The notes under the pieces: generated by a model | The model's database searches: none | What the model saw: only the letters and a program-made list of their open reading frames with translations | Told to the model about the DNA's origin: nothing | Shown here: piece by piece, positions 24,301-33,826 of the stretch | Numbering within the stretch: position 1 is the first letter of the stretch | How the letters are laid out: each line of letters starts with the position of its first letter | Translations under genes and position numbers: made by a program | Assembly: GCA_022385755.1 (NCBI GenBank) | Contig: MU278351.1 | Coordinates: 994,638 to 1,058,637 of the forward strand | Source: Trametopsis cervina | Taxonomy: Eukaryota; Basidiomycota; Agaricomycetes; Polyporales; Irpicaceae | Direction of reading: 5' to 3' | Length of the DNA: 64,000 bases

Positions 24301-26457
24301 CAGCCCCACGACTTACTGTGCAATGCGGCTGATATCACGCTCCATGCTCCCAGGCCGCGCATCAGTACCCACGAGATTTCGGAACTGAGCATTGTTGATA
24401 TCGATGCTATGTCGGAATGGATAAGTCGATGGTGCGATGACCACTGCGGAAAACTCAGAGTCGAACCATATACGTACAGATTATTCATCTCCATCTCCTT
24501 CGTCTTAAGCTCCTCGCGCTTGACATCTAGGCGGGCGCGTGTGCTAGCTTGAGTGCTCAAACTCTGTATCTCGTCATTGAATGCTGTAATTTTCCCTTCT
24601 AGCTCGCGCGTTGCTTTCGCTTTTCCTCCTAAACGATGATCGAAGTTGGCCTCTACTATCTCATCTTTAACAAGCTGGATTCTCCGTTCCTTCTCAGTTA
24701 TATCTGTCTCAAGGTTTTTGCGCTTCGAGGTGAGTGCTTCTGCAGCATCCACCTCTCGTTCGGCTTTGACCATGCTGTTTTGCAATGACACCTGCGCTGC
24801 TCCCTGAGAACAGGTGATGACGTCGTATGGTGATAAATCTTACCTGACGTTCGCGGAGCGTGTCCTTCTGCTGTTTAAAACGTTCGATCTCCGAATGCAA
24901 TTGGCGCAGCTTTGCATTGTAATCCAAACTTCTGCTCTTCTGCTCACTCTGTTTACGTTCACGTCAGCGATGTGAGACTGAGTGTGACAAAGACCGCGCA
25001 CCTGCAAGCTATCAGTTTCGTTGTTTTGATTGCGCTGGAGGTCAGTGAGACGCGTAATGAACTCGATTATTTTCTCTCGTTCGAGAGGCGAGTGGTCGTA
25101 GCCTTTGAGATGATGTTTGGTACTGAGCTCTCGAATAGTCTCTTCACGGTCTCGGAGAACTGCTTCGTGCGCCTGACAGAGTGTTAGCGTACCCCACGAA
25201 ACTATTCTTATTATACATACCTTAGCCTCTGCAGCCAACTGGCCATGCTCGCTCACTTTGGCGGTATACGCTGACCTCTGGCCACTAATATCATCTTCAA
25301 GATCCTGCCGTTTGCTGTCAAATGAAACTTTTTTGAGCTTCTGCTGAGCGATGTGATCGCTATAATTCTGAAGTCGCTTCATCAGTTCCTCGTCCGTACC
25401 TAGGCTCGCAGGGGTCAGTCAAGGAATCGTACGCATCACTTCCCCAGCTTTACCGGAGATCTCCTGCAGGTTCTCTCGGGCGCTATCGAGTTCATCCTGG
25501 TACCGTTTCTTCTTCTCTTCTAAGGCTTCGACTTTGACGAACGTCTCACGAAATTTAGTCGCAGTCTCGAGGAACTTAGCATTGGCAGTGACGACGGCGT
25601 TGTACTTTTCCGTAAGCTCGTCGCGCTCCATCTCTTTGGCCGTGATATTACTCGTTACATCCGAGATACGAGTTTTGAGCTTGTCTGCGTGCGCTTTCTC
25701 GAGGGACAAGGAGTTCAGCCTCTCTTTGTCTGCTTTGAGGTCTGCGACGCGGTCCTTCCGAAGTGATTTTATAGCATCTAATGCCTTTGTGTATCTGCTC
25801 ATCAGTCAGTCTTCCGACATTGATAAAGCTTGCATGGGGTACAAACTTTGTGGCCTCGAATATGTCATCGAACTTCTTTTTGAGAGCTGCCGGTTCTGCG
25901 AGCGGCCAGTAAGAGTCTTCCTGATGACAAAAAATGACATTGTCCAGGACAGCCTTTGAGACACCGAGCAATTGAGGAATTTCTGCATCCATCTCCGCGC
26001 ATTTTGTGGAGATAGTGCCTCGCTAGTATGTCATAAGGTCAACATACACTCGCATTAGCCAAGCAATGCATACCTTGCCACCCTTTTCGACCGAATCAGA
26101 GAGCCCAAGTACACCTTCTAGTGTCTTCATCTGCATAGCCCCCGTCTTCTTGACAGTTACAGAGAGGTTCCGCATAACAAACATTCTCTGGCCGTTAGCA
26201 GCCACAAACCTTAGACGGACTTGGGCCTTGACCTCCTTCTCGTTGGCCATTTTGGGGTCGTGTATGAAAGCGCCGCCACGCGTATTGGGTGGCTGGTCTC
26301 CGGTGGTTGCATACTTGAGGCATTCTATAATTGTCGTCTTTCCGCTCCCGTTGTGTCCTACGATGACAGTAACAGGATGGAAGAATTCGATGACGGCAAG
26401 TTGCTTATCGTCGAATGACCGAATACCACGAATGGCAAGCTTGTTCAGGGTCGCCAT
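21367..26457 (-). CDS. RAD50: RAD50, SMC-like ATPase of the MRE11-RAD50-NBS1/XRS2 complex
   Basis: Twenty-three exons join in phase to 1318 residues, the family's normal length: 26074-26457, 25847-26022, 25454-25794, 25221-25399, 25002-25172, 24844-24948, 24478-24803, 24317-24406, 24128-24255, 23991-24073, 23797-23958, 23534-23749, 23278-23483, 23023-23224, 22798-22967, 22424-22745, 22249-22368, 22143-22195, 22012-22091, 21879-21946, 21635-21831, 21475-21594, 21367-21424. Walker A is GHNGSGKTT (34-42), and the Q-loop region reads [14 protein letters not shown]. Long coiled coils flank the zinc-hook CPLC (697-700). The ABC signature is CSAGQ (1210-1214) and Walker B is GILALDE (1235-1241). RAD50 tethers DNA ends and drives MRE11 in double-strand-break repair and telomere care. 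The D-loop reads EPTNALD, not the usual EPTTNLD. The junction 23959-23990 needs a 32-bp intron and is the least certain. Confidence 0.95.
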
Positions 26458-26679
26458 ACTTCAACCTCCTCGCGATTGTCTATAAACGACGCGTCTTTCG
26501 ATGTATAGTGTAGTCTTATGTCGTATGGAAGAGCATAGATTGTAACCTGCTCAAGGTCGCTAATGAAAACGCGCGCGGACGCGTCGGAGAAGCGCTATAA
26601 TCACGTGACTGGACCCACGCGCAGTAATGTAACATCAGCCTGTAGATGGAGTTAACCAGCGACCATCTACTACCCAAGC
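26458..26679. promoter_or_regulatory. Bidirectional promoter RAD50 / SCOC-like
   Basis: The start codons of two divergent genes are only 222 bp apart, so both promoters must lie here. The stretch contains clustered CpG-rich bases (GCGCGCGGACGCGTCG near 26569-26585). A core such as ACGCGT occurs near 26578, resembling MluI cell-cycle boxes; a link to MBF-type control is inference only. Confidence 0.5.
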
Positions 26680-27045
26680 ATGTCTCTATCGTTACCTTCG
26701 TTTGACGAGTCTCCGGGCTGGGGTGTCTCTCCAACTGATCCGGAAGGCGATATCGTCACTGCCGCAATCAAGAAGGAGAAGATAATCCAGTGTGTTGCCC
26801 CCTCCAGTACAGTGTTCTCTCGTACTCATACTGCGGTTACAGAGAGATAGCAGCACAACAGGAGGATTTGAGAGGCAAGGGAACGTCTGTTTATGCGCTA
26901 TTTCTGCTAATGAGATACTCATCTCCCAGCTCTGCTCGAACGAGTGAAAACAGTACAACGTGATGTAGACAAGCTGGCGTCGGGCAACGAAACCCTACAG
27001 ATGTACATTGACAATTTAACGTTGCAAATGGCAAAACGTCGTTAA
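26680..27045 (+). CDS. SCOC/SCOCO-like short coiled-coil protein
   Basis: Exons 26680-26789, 26843-26874 and 26930-27045 give an 85-residue protein starting MSLSLPSFDESPGW. The second half is one continuous coiled coil (LLERVKTVQRDVDKLA, then ETLQMYIDNL) of the SCOCO type. Family members (human SCOC, yeast Slo1) bind Arf-like GTPases at the Golgi. The 32-nt middle exon is needed to keep frame, and its downstream intron begins GC (GCAAGG) instead of GT. That is accepted because it keeps the heptad pattern unbroken. An ARL8 gene lies about 6 kb away, but no link between the two is shown. The gene is divergent from RAD50. Confidence 0.8.
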
Positions 27046-27315
27046 ACTACGATGAACTGTGACAAGTGACGAACGCTATCCCCGGACACTCGTGATGACA
27101 CTTGTAGAGTGTGGCATCGCACAACCGCCGATGCCTGTTTCACCTCTCTGACCCCTAGTTGCGGCGATGAAGATCGCGTGTGTGCCATCGTGGATTTAAC
27201 ATGTGGGTTGATTCATATAAGGAAGGTTATGTATTGATCTGCCCCGAGGGTATGCACACAGAGGCACCGGGTCTTCATACTGTCAGAGATGCCGAAGGAC
27301 AAGAGGCAACGATAT

Positions 27316-28449
27316 TCAGTGTCGGACGTAATAATCGAACAAAGAATATGCCGAAACACTCACCGTTCGCCATGACTGCACATCGAAAGATATCACTACC
27401 CCGCGCTGTTTACATGAGTTCTCCAGCGTTGCGAACGCGTGGTTCCCCTTTGCCGAAGCATCACATGAAATGAGGCGCAACCTCGGTAACTTGTCGATTG
27501 CAGACACAAGGGTATCCAAAGCACCAATATCATTCGCGGCCACTCCGGAGAAGTGACGGAATCCAAGATGTTCTATCGATTGCGGCAAATCGCCGAGGGG
27601 GAGAAAGCTCGAAAGTTGCGAGATGAGGAGCTCCCGCAGGTTCGTGAATCTCCGCACCAGCGTGCTTGACCGCAGTGTTTGCCGAAAGAATCTGAGCGAG
27701 TGCAGGTGCTCATAATGCTTTTCGAGAACGTGGTCGTATTGTTCCGTAGTTGCAGTAGGAAATTCGAGTATGCGAAGACTTCCCTCAGAAGACGAGAGTA
27801 GCCACTGCATGATATGAGGTTGAGGGAGACGGTGAAGCGCTAGCTCGTACAGCTGAACAGGAGATGGGCCCTTTGGTATGGGAGCCACAAGCTCAACTCC
27901 AAGACGTAGGAATTGCACAGTAGGCCATACTGACAGCAGATGGTACAGGATTGGAGACAAGATCCCGCATGATAGGTTCAATGCGCGTACGGGGGTGGGG
28001 AAAGATCGACGGTGCGCGTCCCGTAACGCTTCCATGGTGTTGGCATCCAGTTCGACCCCGGAGACATGCAATGACATTTCGTATATGCCATGGCAATGTG
28101 AGAGCAACTCAATCAAGTCGGATACATCGTTGGAGTGGGGATTTATAGCCGGGTTGCCCAGTACGATGACTACACGCCGCACGTAAGAGGCCAATGTTTC
28201 GGATTGCGGGGAGCAGCTATAGACAGCGGTGCAAAAGCTGGCGAGATGGCGTCCACGACTGCGTCCAGGGATCTTGACCTGATGGAATAGTAGCTTCTGC
28301 GCGAGTGGCCTCCACAGAGTGCACACCTGGGAGCATGCAGACAATGCCGCGTAATCCGGCTGGTGCTGATCGTCGTAGAATAGCTCCTCAAGGACACGTT
28401 GAACGACGTCCTCCGGTACGATAGGAAATCCAGAAATGGTTGACGACAT
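27316..28449 (-). CDS. F-box-like protein with leucine-rich C-terminal region
   Basis: A single open exon of 377 codons starts MSSTISGFPIVPEDVVQRVL. The N-terminal 50 residues (PEDVVQRVLEELFYDD followed by CSQVCTLWRPLAQKLLFHQV) fit the basidiomycete F-box-like motif. The rest has scattered Leu-rich segments (LRELLISQLSSFLPL, SIEHLGFRHFSG), as in fungal F-box/LRR-like proteins. Such proteins may act as SCF ubiquitin-ligase adaptors, but this large family is mostly uncharacterised. A donor-like GGTGAGT close to the end leaves open a short extra 3' exon. Confidence 0.65.
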   Translation of the reverse strand: MSSTISGFPIVPEDVVQRVLEELFYDDQHQPDYAALSACSQVCTLWRPLAQKLLFHQVKIPGRSRGRHLASFCTAVYSCSPQSETLASYVRRVVIVLGNPAINPHSNDVSDLIELLSHCHGIYEMSLHVSGVELDANTMEALRDAHRRSFPTPVRALNLSCGILSPILYHLLSVWPTVQFLRLGVELVAPIPKGPSPVQLYELALHRLPQPHIMQWLLSSSEGSLRILEFPTATTEQYDHVLEKHYEHLHSLRFFRQTLRSSTLVRRFTNLRELLISQLSSFLPLGDLPQSIEHLGFRHFSGVAANDIGALDTLVSAIDKLPRLRLISCDASAKGNHAFATLENSCKQRGVVISFDVQSWRTVSVSAYSLFDYYVRH

Positions 28450-28932
28450 TTACGAAAGCGAAAGGTCCAGCGGAGCCACTTGAATACAACTACGGGGCGG
28501 AACACATGTCGAGTGAGCGCGGCTAATACAGTGAACACCACAAGCACTCACATATTTGCCAGAGCACGATCAAGACCTGTCTCCTTATGCGCTGACAATG
28601 TAAGCCTCTTCAGGGGTGTGGTGGTACACAGAAAGCTGGCCGACTGCAGTATTGACGGCGGGCGCAGTATGCGCAGTTCTCTCTAAACTTCATCCTAGTG
28701 ACTGGAAGGAAAGCCTTCTAGATGGGAGTTCGAAAACTTGGGGTGTCCGTTTTATGCGATTCAATAAAGTATTATACAGATTACAGCATTATAAATACAG
28801 TACAATGTGGCTGAACATCGGGAGTGCCATCGAGTAAGACAATATCGAGAATGACCGAAAATTACAACACAGCCAGTAATGCAATAGTTACAGTAGAGGC
28901 GTAAAAATGGACCGTAGTGAATGATCCGAGTT
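28450..28932. other. Intergenic, F-box-like promoter and 3' flank
   Basis: The 483-bp spacer lies between two genes on the same strand. It contains AT-rich stretches near 28760-28810 that suit a 3' UTR. No gene is recognised. Confidence 0.4.
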
Positions 28933-30603
28933 TCATGCAACGTAAGACTTCTTGCTACCGATCGCTCTGAAGAAGCCTTTCATATTGGCAATCGATGACT
29001 TGGTCGTAAGGATTTTCCGTGGCGCTACCTGGACGGGCGGAGGTGGAGTTGGCATCGGAGACGTGCGAGGCTGTACGACCTGGCGACCTCTCCGAGGACG
29101 TGGCCTGAAAGTATCCTCTAGGAATTCCATCTTCATCTGGGCAGCATCAGCCGGATTCAAAGGGAGTTTGAACGCTGGGCTAGGAAGAGGAAGGTTGAGA
29201 GGTGCGGGACGCCTTCTAGCCTTTCCTCTCGACCGCGTGGAAACAGTGAATGCACGAGGAGAGCGGGGAGACGGCGGTACGCAGTGACCCTTCGTCGGAG
29301 AGAGAGGTACAGGGAAGACGTCGAGCAGGAACTCCGGTTTGCGCAAGTGCTTCGCTGTGCGACGACTGCGTGCAGGAATGGCCAGCACCGACAACCCGGG
29401 TTTGATGAGCGTGGTGGGAGCCATTGTAGCTCCAAAGCCGGACAAGTCATCGTGAGATTCCGTTTCAACCTGCATCGCGTAGCGCGGGCTGAGGTCAGAG
29501 TCCTGAGTAGACAAGCTTTGCCGGTAATCAAGGTCTATGAGCTTGTTCTCCTTGGTCGTATCAGCCTCGAAGTGGACCCACTCAACCTCTCCCATACAGA
29601 AATCATCGTCACCGCCAAGAAGGTGAGTATACTCCCACTCTTCGTCTTGGTCCATCCAAATCCCACCTTCCTCATCTCGCCATACATCTCCCACGCCGAC
29701 GAGCTGGCCGTCAGTCTTCTTAGCGCCGTTAGCCTTAGCCTGAGCTTCAGCATACTCCTTGACATGGTGATCCAACTTTCCGCCGTCCATGAGCTGCGCA
29801 AGTGCCAGTTCGTTCGCAAGAGGAGCAGGATGAAGCTTGGAGTATTTTGATTTCTTGCTTCTGGCTACTGCGGCGCTTTGGAGCATACGAGCACGCTTGG
29901 CTTCCTGCGGGCTAATGAGCGGAGAAGGTGGGGCTTTCGACCGTGCACGCCTGGTCGGTTTCAGAGCCGATAAGCTCTTGAAGTGCTTTAAACCGGTTTG
30001 TGACGACTTGACTGGGCTCACAGGTGATCCGGTCGGCACTATCCCCCGAGGGCGACCGAATCCAACGGGAGGAGATGAAGGAGTGTCCGGGAAATGGATG
30101 AAAACAGAGGTGTATCCCACTGCTGTGAGGTCCGGCTCGAAGTCCTTAATCAATGGGGTGATGACAAGCCTACTGGCAGACGTCGGGGTATCGCTGAAAC
30201 TGATGAAGGAGGCAGAAGGGACCCGTCCAGAGCCGCCCGAAACGCGACGAGAGCTGAGACGCGAGAAGGACGAGCAGCGACTAGTAAGGATTGACGGGCT
30301 ACGTCTTGGTGAACAAGGTGCCGGAGAACCAGGGTGGACCTCAGCAATCCAGGAGGAGATAGCAGACATAGTAGCTGAGCGACGTCTGCCGGAGACTGGC
30401 TTGACAGGGCTATTAGGAGCCTGAGCAGGGGGAGGTGGCAGCGGCTGAGTAGGACGCTTTTTCTGAGGCGGATGGGACAAGAAGGGATACAGGGGCGCCG
30501 GCTTAGGTGCGGCGGGTATGGTCAAGATCTGAGCTTCGGTAGGAACAGCAGACATATTATCAAATTGAGGTCTCTGAGGATGGTGTTCAGCACTGTGCAT
30601 CAT
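28933..30603 (-). CDS. Uncharacterised Ser/Pro-rich, largely disordered protein
   Basis: One open exon encodes 556 residues starting MMHSAEHHPQRP. The first 230 residues are rich in Pro, Ser and Arg and look disordered. A more ordered acidic core (residues about 265-350: LANELALAQLMDGGKLDHHVKEYAE, then repeated DEEWEYTHLLGGDDDF-like acidic stretches) is followed by a basic Pro/Arg-rich tail ending KGFFRAIGSKKSYVA. Many SPR/SPS/TP sites suggest phosphorylation by proline-directed kinases. I do not recognise the family. The uninterrupted 1.67-kb frame and protein-like composition in one frame argue that it is real. A nuclear or cytoskeletal regulator is possible, but there is no direct evidence. 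Confidence 0.7.
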   Translation of the reverse strand: MMHSAEHHPQRPQFDNMSAVPTEAQILTIPAAPKPAPLYPFLSHPPQKKRPTQPLPPPPAQAPNSPVKPVSGRRRSATMSAISSWIAEVHPGSPAPCSPRRSPSILTSRCSSFSRLSSRRVSGGSGRVPSASFISFSDTPTSASRLVITPLIKDFEPDLTAVGYTSVFIHFPDTPSSPPVGFGRPRGIVPTGSPVSPVKSSQTGLKHFKSLSALKPTRRARSKAPPSPLISPQEAKRARMLQSAAVARSKKSKYSKLHPAPLANELALAQLMDGGKLDHHVKEYAEAQAKANGAKKTDGQLVGVGDVWRDEEGGIWMDQDEEWEYTHLLGGDDDFCMGEVEWVHFEADTTKENKLIDLDYRQSLSTQDSDLSPRYAMQVETESHDDLSGFGATMAPTTLIKPGLSVLAIPARSRRTAKHLRKPEFLLDVFPVPLSPTKGHCVPPSPRSPRAFTVSTRSRGKARRRPAPLNLPLPSPAFKLPLNPADAAQMKMEFLEDTFRPRPRRGRQVVQPRTSPMPTPPPPVQVAPRKILTTKSSIANMKGFFRAIGSKKSYVA

Positions 30604-31237
30604 GGCAAGTGAGCAACTCCCAACTTACCTGAAGACGGGAAAAAATCTATGTGAGTATGTGAGTGAAGAATTATCGTCAGGGCTAAGGCTACAGAGTTCG
30701 AGCAGCAAGAGAAGTTGAGAGTGATGAAAAAGACGGCGTGTAATCAGGGAAGAACACAAGACTAGCTGGTGATGAGGAAATCCGTCCTGGGCATCTGAGT
30801 ACTTATGGACCCAGTCCGAGACAAAAGCAGGCCCGCAATTACTGTGGACAATAGTGGCCGAGCGCAAACAGATGTCAAGCGCCCGACATTGTCGCGTAGA
30901 ATTCATTCTTCTCCAGGTTCAATGGCTCACTATTACCGCTAATGGAGTAAGTAGATTACAACGCTATTGTCGGACTTTCGCTCAGCTGCTGGGTGCCATC
31001 CTGATGTCGCCTGATCAGAACGAGACTGGAAAACAAGACAGCAGGATACTTGGTCGTCGAGGCAGACAATGAAAAGGCACAAGCGCTCGATGCGCCATGC
31101 CCAAACTGAGCCAAATAGCATAGCACACGTGATATAAACGCTCGTCGGCATACGCGTCGCGTCCTCAGGTTACGCGTAGTGTAGCCTGAACTTTGACTAC
31201 ACTCTTCACGCACAAACCGTCGGATACAAGTCATCTC
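30604..31237. other. Divergent promoter region, orphan gene / RPN13
   Basis: The 634 bp separates the start codons of two divergent genes. No ORF with family features occurs, and no repeat was recognised. Confidence 0.4.
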
Positions 31238-32304
31238 ATGTCTGATCCGCGTATTGCATTCAAGGCCGGTCGTGCTTTCCGTCGCGAGAACACGAACTTT
31301 GTCGACCCGAGCCCAACGAAGGGCGCTATCATCTTGCAGAACGGGCTCGAGGATGGTTTGTTGCACTTCATATGGAGGAACAGAGTCTCGAACGAAAATG
31401 AAGAAGTAAGATTAATACATATGTGATAATGTAGTATGCTAATATGAATCTATACAGGACCTTATCCTTTTCCCTGGCGATGCAACCTTCATCAAGGTCT
31501 CCCAATCGGCATGGGGGCGGACCTACGTGCTGAAGTTCTCATCTTCCAACCAGAGACATTTCGTATGTTTCTTCTTTACATACAATAGCATATCCTGACG
31601 AACTTTCAGTTCTGGATGCAGGTAGTTCTATGACGATACCGGGTGTATCACATCGCTAATGCACCCCCCTTTGAGTACAGGATGCAGATCCAAGTCGCGA
31701 CTACGAGTTCGTAAATAATGTCAACAGGCTTTTGACGGACCCTGAGTCTGTACCTATCTGGAATGCTCCCGGATACTCCCCCACGGAGCCTTCGCCTTCC
31801 TCAACGCCCGTGGCAGGACCGTCTGCGGCTGCAACAGCACACGAACCGACACCAGGGGAGCTGGCTCGTGTTCGCGAGCTAATATCATCAATGGGTGGGC
31901 AACCACAGGGAGGTCGGCCTGGTACGCTGTTACCTCTTACGCACTTCCGTCAATGTCTCTGACAGCACGTGGTATCAGAGTTCCTCCTACAGGACATTCT
32001 GACACCGGCCAACCTCTTGCCTTTATTCACCTCACATCCCGAGATCGTTCCCTCACTGTTCCCGTATCTCCCGTCTGATCTTCCCTCTCCCCCATCGATC
32101 GAGGTTTTACAGCAGGTTATTGCATCGCCGCAATTTCGCTCGGCGGTGAGAAGTTTCGATATCGCTTTGTCAACCGGCGCACTACAAGGCTTTGTGAGGT
32201 CATTAGGTCTACCAGAAGAGGCTGGTTCCGGTTTCGAGGCATTTTTGCGCGCTATTCAGAGCCAAGCTGAACAAGAGGGCGAAAGCAGTATGGATACCGA
32301 TTGA
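31238..32304 (+). CDS. RPN13: RPN13/ADRM1, proteasomal ubiquitin receptor
   Basis: Exons 31238-31405, 31458-31562, 31610-31621, 31681-31921 and 31979-32304 give 283 residues starting MSDPRIAFKAGRAFRRE. Residues 1-115 form the Pru domain (GLLHFIWRNR, DLILFPGDATF, QRHFFWMQD), which binds ubiquitin and docks on RPN2 in the 19S particle. A Pro/Ser linker leads to the C-terminal DEUBAD domain (LQDILTPANLLPLF, LQQVIASPQFRSAVRSFD, GALQGFVRSLGL), which binds and activates the deubiquitinase UCH37. Presence of the DEUBAD part suggests a UCH37-like partner exists, unlike in budding yeast. Exon 3 is a 12-nt microexon coding FWMQ; it is required to rebuild the conserved Pru sequence. The transcript ends near an AT-rich stretch at 32390-32420. 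Confidence 0.95.
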
Positions 32305-32474
32305 TTGTGAATTCGAGATAGAAAGATGCATAAAGCTTTAGACCGGAGATTGTCCCAACAAGAGTCACTGTATGATTTGCTGCAGATGAAAAGAAATATT
32401 ACATGGGCGGTATTATATGAATACACACAACAACTCGCATAGATAAGCAGGCACTTGTCCGAAGTGTCTACATA

Positions 32475-33626
32475 TCAATGGCTTCGGCCAGCGAGCCATT
32501 GCAACACAATATCGCTGAAATGCAATAGTCAGTCAGCATAACTGGAGAGGATGTCAAAGCTCACAGATTATGTTGGCTCTTCATAGAACACTGCGGCATC
32601 AATGTGTCAATGAGTGTGTTATGTTCGGCGAATGCACGATACTCACTGAATAGCACTGATCAATCCTTGTCAGAACATTTTCCATTAAAGAATGGTGATG
32701 CTACACTCACCGACACCGGCCTATCTTGTATTTTGCCCAGGTCTCTACAACATTGAATCCCGCGTGAGACCTGTGTTACACGAAGAACAAAGCAACCAAA
32801 CGCACAGCGCTTTGATGAGCTCATTGACGGTCGCGTGACCTTCTAAGTCGTTCTTGTTCCCAAGCTAGACAAGGTGTCGTAATTATCTGAGAATCGAGGG
32901 CGAACAAACGACCTACAACCAATAAAGGCACCCCTTTCAGATTTGTAAAGTGCAGCAGTTGGTGAAGTTCAAACTTGGCAACCTCAAACTTCTCGTGCTG
33001 CGCACCAGCATACCGGTATCAGTTTTCAGATTATGTGAGCCGGACATTCGCACATACATCGGTCGAATCAATCACAAACCTGAAGAGGTTGTAAGTCAAA
33101 AAAAAAACTTCTGTGTATGAACGAGAGGGATAGCTTACACTATGGCATCCACGCCGTTGCAATATCTATCCCATATAGAGCGATATCTTGAAGGGAGGTT
33201 CTGCTTAGAGCATGTCCGTATCAACAGGCTAGGCTTACCGTGGTTGTCCTGCGAGGTCCCAGATCTTCAGTGTGATGTTCCCTTTCTTCACTTTACGGAA
33301 GTGAAATGCCACGGTTGGGACAACGTCTTCACTCCACTACACCTGTTATCGACTCGTCGGTACTAAAACAGTATGATGGGGAGTACACACCTGGCCGCTT
33401 CCAATAACATTCACAAAAGAGGTCTTTCCTGACGCCTTGTAGTTTATCAGACATATTTGTCGATATTCATGACCTGCATAAGCATACCTGCAATCCGACA
33501 ATAGTTATTTCCGCAGTCTTGGAGAAGAACAACCTGCGAACCGGTTCATAAGATGAGAAAAGGGCATTATTTACACGAGTGAACCCACCCAGTAATCCAA
33601 TGTAGAAGAGAAGAGAAGAAAGTCAT
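32475..33626 (-). CDS. ARL8: ARL8, Arf-like small GTPase
   Basis: Twelve small exons give 185 residues, matching ARL8 of other eukaryotes: 33577-33626, 33488-33533, 33391-33435, 33239-33336, 33139-33186, 33058-33079, 32917-32997, 32806-32864, 32711-32744, 32647-32655, 32565-32590, 32475-32514. The start MTFFSSLHWITGW forms the N-terminal membrane helix. The P-loop is GLQASGKTS, then [13 protein letters not shown] (switch II) and LGNKND (G4). It ends [15 protein letters not shown]8 sits on lysosome/vacuole or endosome membranes and links them to kinesin and HOPS. In place of the usual Asp-x-Gly-Gly it has DLAGQ, so the second residue after Asp is Ala. Exon 10 is only 9 nt (CYS). No myristoylation Gly is present at position 2, as expected for ARL8. 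Confidence 0.95.
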
Positions 33627-33737
33627 AATTTGCGAGTACCAGCAGATATCTCGAACTTGAAGCAGGGAACGAAGAACCTGAGCGGTGCCACAGGCTCGAA
33701 TGACGACGCTGCCGGAATCTTGATCCGCATCACGCGT

Positions 33738-33766
33738 CGGGTCACAGTGCGGGTCACAGTGACCCG
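33738..33766. promoter_or_regulatory. Tandem 12-mer and perfect palindrome in the ARL8/PET127 promoter
   Basis: The 12-mer CGGGTCACAGTG occurs twice back to back (33738-33749, 33750-33761). The second copy forms, with the following bases, the palindrome CGGGTCAC-A-GTGACCCG (33750-33766). It lies in the 200-bp space between two divergent start codons, so it is placed to act on both genes. It resembles a binding site for a dimeric factor, but no factor can be named. Confidence 0.55.
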
Positions 33767-33826
33767 TCACGTTTGATTTCTCCAGGCTTATGAGCGGTAA
33801 TTATTCAAAGCTTGCCACCTGTCTTC

